From contig OY829328.1 in the NCBI GenBank assembly GCA_963691655.1, positions 88,044,400-88,108,399 of the forward strand: a stretch of DNA of 64,000 bases, read 5' to 3'. The DNA is from Toxonevra muliebris. Its lineage: Eukaryota; Arthropoda; Insecta; Diptera; Pallopteridae. The notes below the pieces were generated by a model. The model worked only from the letters and a program-made list of their open reading frames with translations, did no database searches and was not told the DNA's origin. This document shows, in pieces, positions 61,191 through 64,000 of the stretch; position 1 is the first letter of the stretch; each line of letters begins with the position of its first letter. A program made the position numbers and the translations under genes.

Positions 61191-62974
61191 GTATACGTAT
61201 ATTACATAGTATTGAGTATTGCCTTAATAGCCTTTTGATATATTTGACCCAGTTTTGTTTTACGTTTTGTGTTGCTCGTTGCTGCATGCATTGCATTCTG
61301 AACGACAACGCTCTACAATTAATGTTGTCTTTTTTCTACATACTACTTCCTCTTCCATCTTCTCCAACCACCACAGCCCTAGCCACTTCCTTTTTCTCCC
61401 TCAGTTTTGCTGCAAATGTTTCTATTAATATTATTTTTTTTTTCGTTTATATTCTACAGTCGTTATTCTTACTTATTTTGTTATGTTTCTCTATTTTAAA
61501 GTTTGCTTCGTTTTTGCTTTTTTGCACTGCAATTATTTAGTTTTCTTGAGCTCTTTCTGTCTTTGTCTCTTTTTTCCCATTATATTTTGAATTCTTTATA
61601 GTTTGCATATTCTTGTTAGTTTATGCTTCTTTAGAAATTTTAATCTGTTCCTCTCCCTTTTCTAAGACGCCCACCCTTCGATGACCTCATAGCTCAATGT
61701 TTCTACTGTTTAATATACATATTCACATATATTCGCTTTTGTTATGATTGTGTATTCGTGATTTATGTTTTAATGTGCGTGCGTGTGCCTTTGTGTGTGT
61801 GTGTTGCTTTTTCCCCTTATTGATTTCTCAATGCAAATGGTATTAAAGGTACTTAACCTTTGTTTTTACTTATTACTAACAATTACATTGAGATTTGTAT
61901 TTACTTATTTACAGATTATAGCCTTGAAAAAGGCTCATTAGTTTATGCGATATCGCGAAAGCCTCGAAAGTTTTAGTATTGATAGTAACAAATGGATAAA
62001 AGCATATTATAATAAACTTTTTACTAGTTCTTATTCAGCTTTTGGGATCTTTAAAGCTTTTGTTTTTTGTTTTTTTTTTATTTGGAAAGATCAAAGCTCT
62101 CATTTGTCATTTTGATTCATTTCCATAATCAACAGAACATTGTATGAATTAAACTAAATCTAACTGGCCTTATCATTCAAATTTTGAGTGATTAATGAAC
62201 ACTCCATTTTTCCTTTTCAAGGATAATGAAAACCATATGCATTAGGCCGTTCTTCCACTGGAGCCAACATAAATGTGATCCTGCAGTATACCTTTGGCAA
62301 TGAAAATCCTTGCGATTGCTTGACAGCAATTAGCATTGCCAGTCGTCGCTTTGTTTTGGATTCCAGTTACGTTGCTTTTACACTGGCAATTAGCAGCATT
62401 TTTATGTTGCTGCGATTAAAATCCAATTTGATAAATAGGTGTAGTCGCAGTCGTCTTAAGTTTTAGCATTAAAGGCGGTTTTCTTCAATTTGCAACATGA
62501 AAAAGGAAAAATTTGGCGACTAACTGGAAATCAAGAAATATTGCTACTTGAAATGTGGTTAAACTGTCGCCATCACCATGTATTACAGTTGTTAATAAGT
62601 AGTTTATACACTAATAATGTCTAAGAAGTCTAAAAAGAGTGCAGTGGCTCTAGGACTTTGTCATTTTAACTGAACAAAATTCACCATGTAAAATTTTTCT
62701 TTTTTATATAAAGACAGAAAAATCATCAAACAAAAATTTGTTGTTTACTTCACTATTTATATAGGTAGATATATATTTTTTCGATATTTCTGTACTTTTT
62801 GTTTATATTATAAAGCACAGACTTCTCTTCTATCACTCTCGTCTCATCTTCGACCGATACTAATACCAAAAAAAGAAGACACATACATACATACTGTATA
62901 TAGTACATACACAACAACATCTAAAGCAAACAAAATTTATTTGCAGTCTCCTTTTATTCAATTGTGTATATAAA

Positions 62975-63025
62975 CGATGTCGATGTTGATGATGATAATG
63001 ATGATGTTGATGTTGACGTTGATGA
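62975..63025. repeat. GATGTT/GATGAT hexanucleotide microsatellite
   Basis: Consecutive gatgtt, gatgat and gacgtt units. The open frame they create is a repeat artefact. Confidence 0.7.
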
Positions 63026-63133
63026 CTATATACAAATACAATTCCTGTCTGTTCTTTTTTTTTTGTATCGTGTACTATGTATACTTGGTTTGGTATAAAT
63101 ATATATGTATATGTGCCTCAATTACATTTATAC

Positions 63134-63527
63134 TGCATTATAATATTACAGAAATACTAGAGTAACTACCAGAAATATGGGCTATCTTCCATATTTTTTC
63201 GATAACAAATTCTAGAGTGTTGCCGAGTCTAAACTATTAAAGAAATATACTTGCTTCACAACATAAACAGAAACAAAAACTAAAGAAATTGACAGAACTG
63301 AATGCAATCATTTACTTTTCTAGAATTTTTTGCCAAATCCGAAGTTAGCTGAGTTTTCTACATCATGATATTACAGAAATAATGGAACTACAATTAGAGG
63401 CGCTCCTTTTTAACTTGTTTCTATTATATAAACCTCTTCAATTTGTTGTCGAATACAAAATGCTATAAAAACCTGAACTTATTGCATCATAATATTGCAG
63501 AAATACTAGAGTAACTACCAAAAATAT
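63134..63527. repeat. Three dispersed direct copies of a 30-45 bp word
   Basis: Copy 1 (63134-63178) and copy 3 (63483-63527) share the 45-bp series tgcat-ataatatt-cagaaatactagagtaactacc with four or five differences. A shorter degenerate copy lies at 63361-63390. They directly precede the tandem array at 63546. Confidence 0.6.
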
Positions 63528-63545
63528 TGGTTCTCTTAAACTTAA

Positions 63546-63830
63546 TTTGATTCCAATTGAGTTCAAGTGACTCCAATTGACTTCAAATCCCAATTGACTC
63601 AGAGTGACTTTAATTGACTCCAATTAACTTCAAATCCATAATTGACTTCAACTGACTCCAATTGATTTCAAAACCCTAATTGACTCCAAATGACTTCAAC
63701 TGACTCCAATTTACTTCAAAATCCCAATTGACTCCAAAGGCCTTCAAGTTACTCCAATTGACTTCAAATGACTACATTTGACTTCAAGGGTATTCAAGTG
63801 ACTCCCAGTAACTTCAAAGCAGTCAAGATT
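63546..63830. repeat. Hierarchical tandem array (48-bp units of about 12-bp subunits)
   Basis: Units starting with ttcaaa lie at 63582, 63629, 63667, 63715 and 63763, with lengths 47, 38, 48, 48 and about 50 bp. Each is built from about four diverged subunits of the type attgactccaa/attgacttcaa. The second unit is about 10 bp shorter, as if one subunit was lost. A partial unit precedes the first at 63546. This is a diverged minisatellite with a clear two-level structure. Confidence 0.75.
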
Positions 63831-64000
63831 TTGGAGTCATAAGATTTGCATTCTCATGATTTCAAAAAATGATTGCATTCCCTTAACTCTAAAAAAGAAT
63901 TTTCTAAATGAATACCAATCAGCGACTCCAAAAAAGAATTCTAACTACATTTTTTATTCTGAAGTCAAGTATGTTATTCAATAACTGCAATCATGAATTG

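Larger units (their letters stand above)
34957..64000 (+). other. hppy: First coding intron of hppy (at least 29 kb, open at window end)
   Basis: I looked for the expected next kinase exon (the block with the catalytic Lys and the HPNI and CMEFCGG motifs) and found no matching frame on the plus strand. The sequence is AT-rich throughout, with microsatellites, poly-T runs and MITE-like elements. Long open frames here, up to 162 codons, are hydrophobic or Lys/Asn-rich translations of poly-T and poly-A rich DNA. No nested gene on either strand is supported. Confidence 0.65.

Noticed and set aside
61900..61990. hppy exon 2 after the acceptor-like tttacag at about 61914
   Set aside because: The following sequence (attatagccttgaaaaaggctcattag) gives an early stop and no kinase motif in any phase.
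62226..62466. Less AT-rich 63-codon frame, considered as a coding exon or MITE
   Set aside because: No splice sites in phase with hppy, no protein family resemblance, and the short internal repeats (caattagca, aaaatcc) do not form clear terminal inverted repeats.

Overview
The window is eukaryotic, AT-rich and intron-rich. It looks like genome sequence from a higher fly, most likely a tephritid fruit fly (Bactrocera, Zeugodacus or Ceratitis type). The proteins read like dipteran orthologues, splice sites are canonical GT-AG, and several dispersed fragments resemble repeats I associate with tephritid genomes. The species assignment is inference.

Layout. 1-13100 has no cellular gene that I can support. 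It holds two possible MITE-like elements sharing a CCAGCGGT end motif (3.2-4.1 kb), an internally deleted mariner element with intact ends and a TA target duplication (6778-7646), and the 3' end of a jockey/R1-like non-LTR retrotransposon ORF (8281-8715). At 13.1-13.44 kb there is a composite tRNA-like/SINE-like block.

14.9-29.7 kb carries one multi-exon plus-strand gene that I could assemble exon by exon with consistent reading phase. It encodes about 994 or 986 residues: an N-terminal membrane anchor, an SMP-like lipid-transfer domain, a C2 domain, a polybasic Ser-rich segment and a C-terminal C1 zinc finger. It resembles the C2CD2/C2CD2L (TMEM24) family of ER-plasma membrane contact-site lipid-transfer proteins, with an added C1 domain. 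Two alternative last exons give two C-termini. A hAT-type MITE with a perfect 8-bp target duplication sits in its fourth intron.

31305-32555 (minus) is an intact single-exon rhomboid-4-type intramembrane protease with two EF-hands. It is convergent with the contact-site gene. Head-to-head with it, 34837-34956 (plus) is the first coding exon of happyhour (MAP4K3-type germinal centre kinase). The rest of the window, about 29 kb, is its first coding intron, which runs past the window end. This intron holds no exon I can support. It contains microsatellites, hairpin/MITE-like elements (35.1 kb, 51.0 kb), two inverted copies of a tandem-repeat-containing element (54.1 and 57.2 kb), fragments of a dispersed TTAGG-containing repeat family, and a hierarchical 48-bp tandem array at 63.5-63.8 kb.

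Functionally, the three cellular genes are a lipid-transfer contact-site protein, a calcium-responsive rhomboid protease and a growth/nutrient-linked kinase. The window gives no sign that they work as one pathway; only the rho-4/hppy pair may share a divergent promoter region. The novelty is mostly in the mobile elements, the repeats and the alternative splice options of the contact-site gene. I did not see a new multi-gene system.
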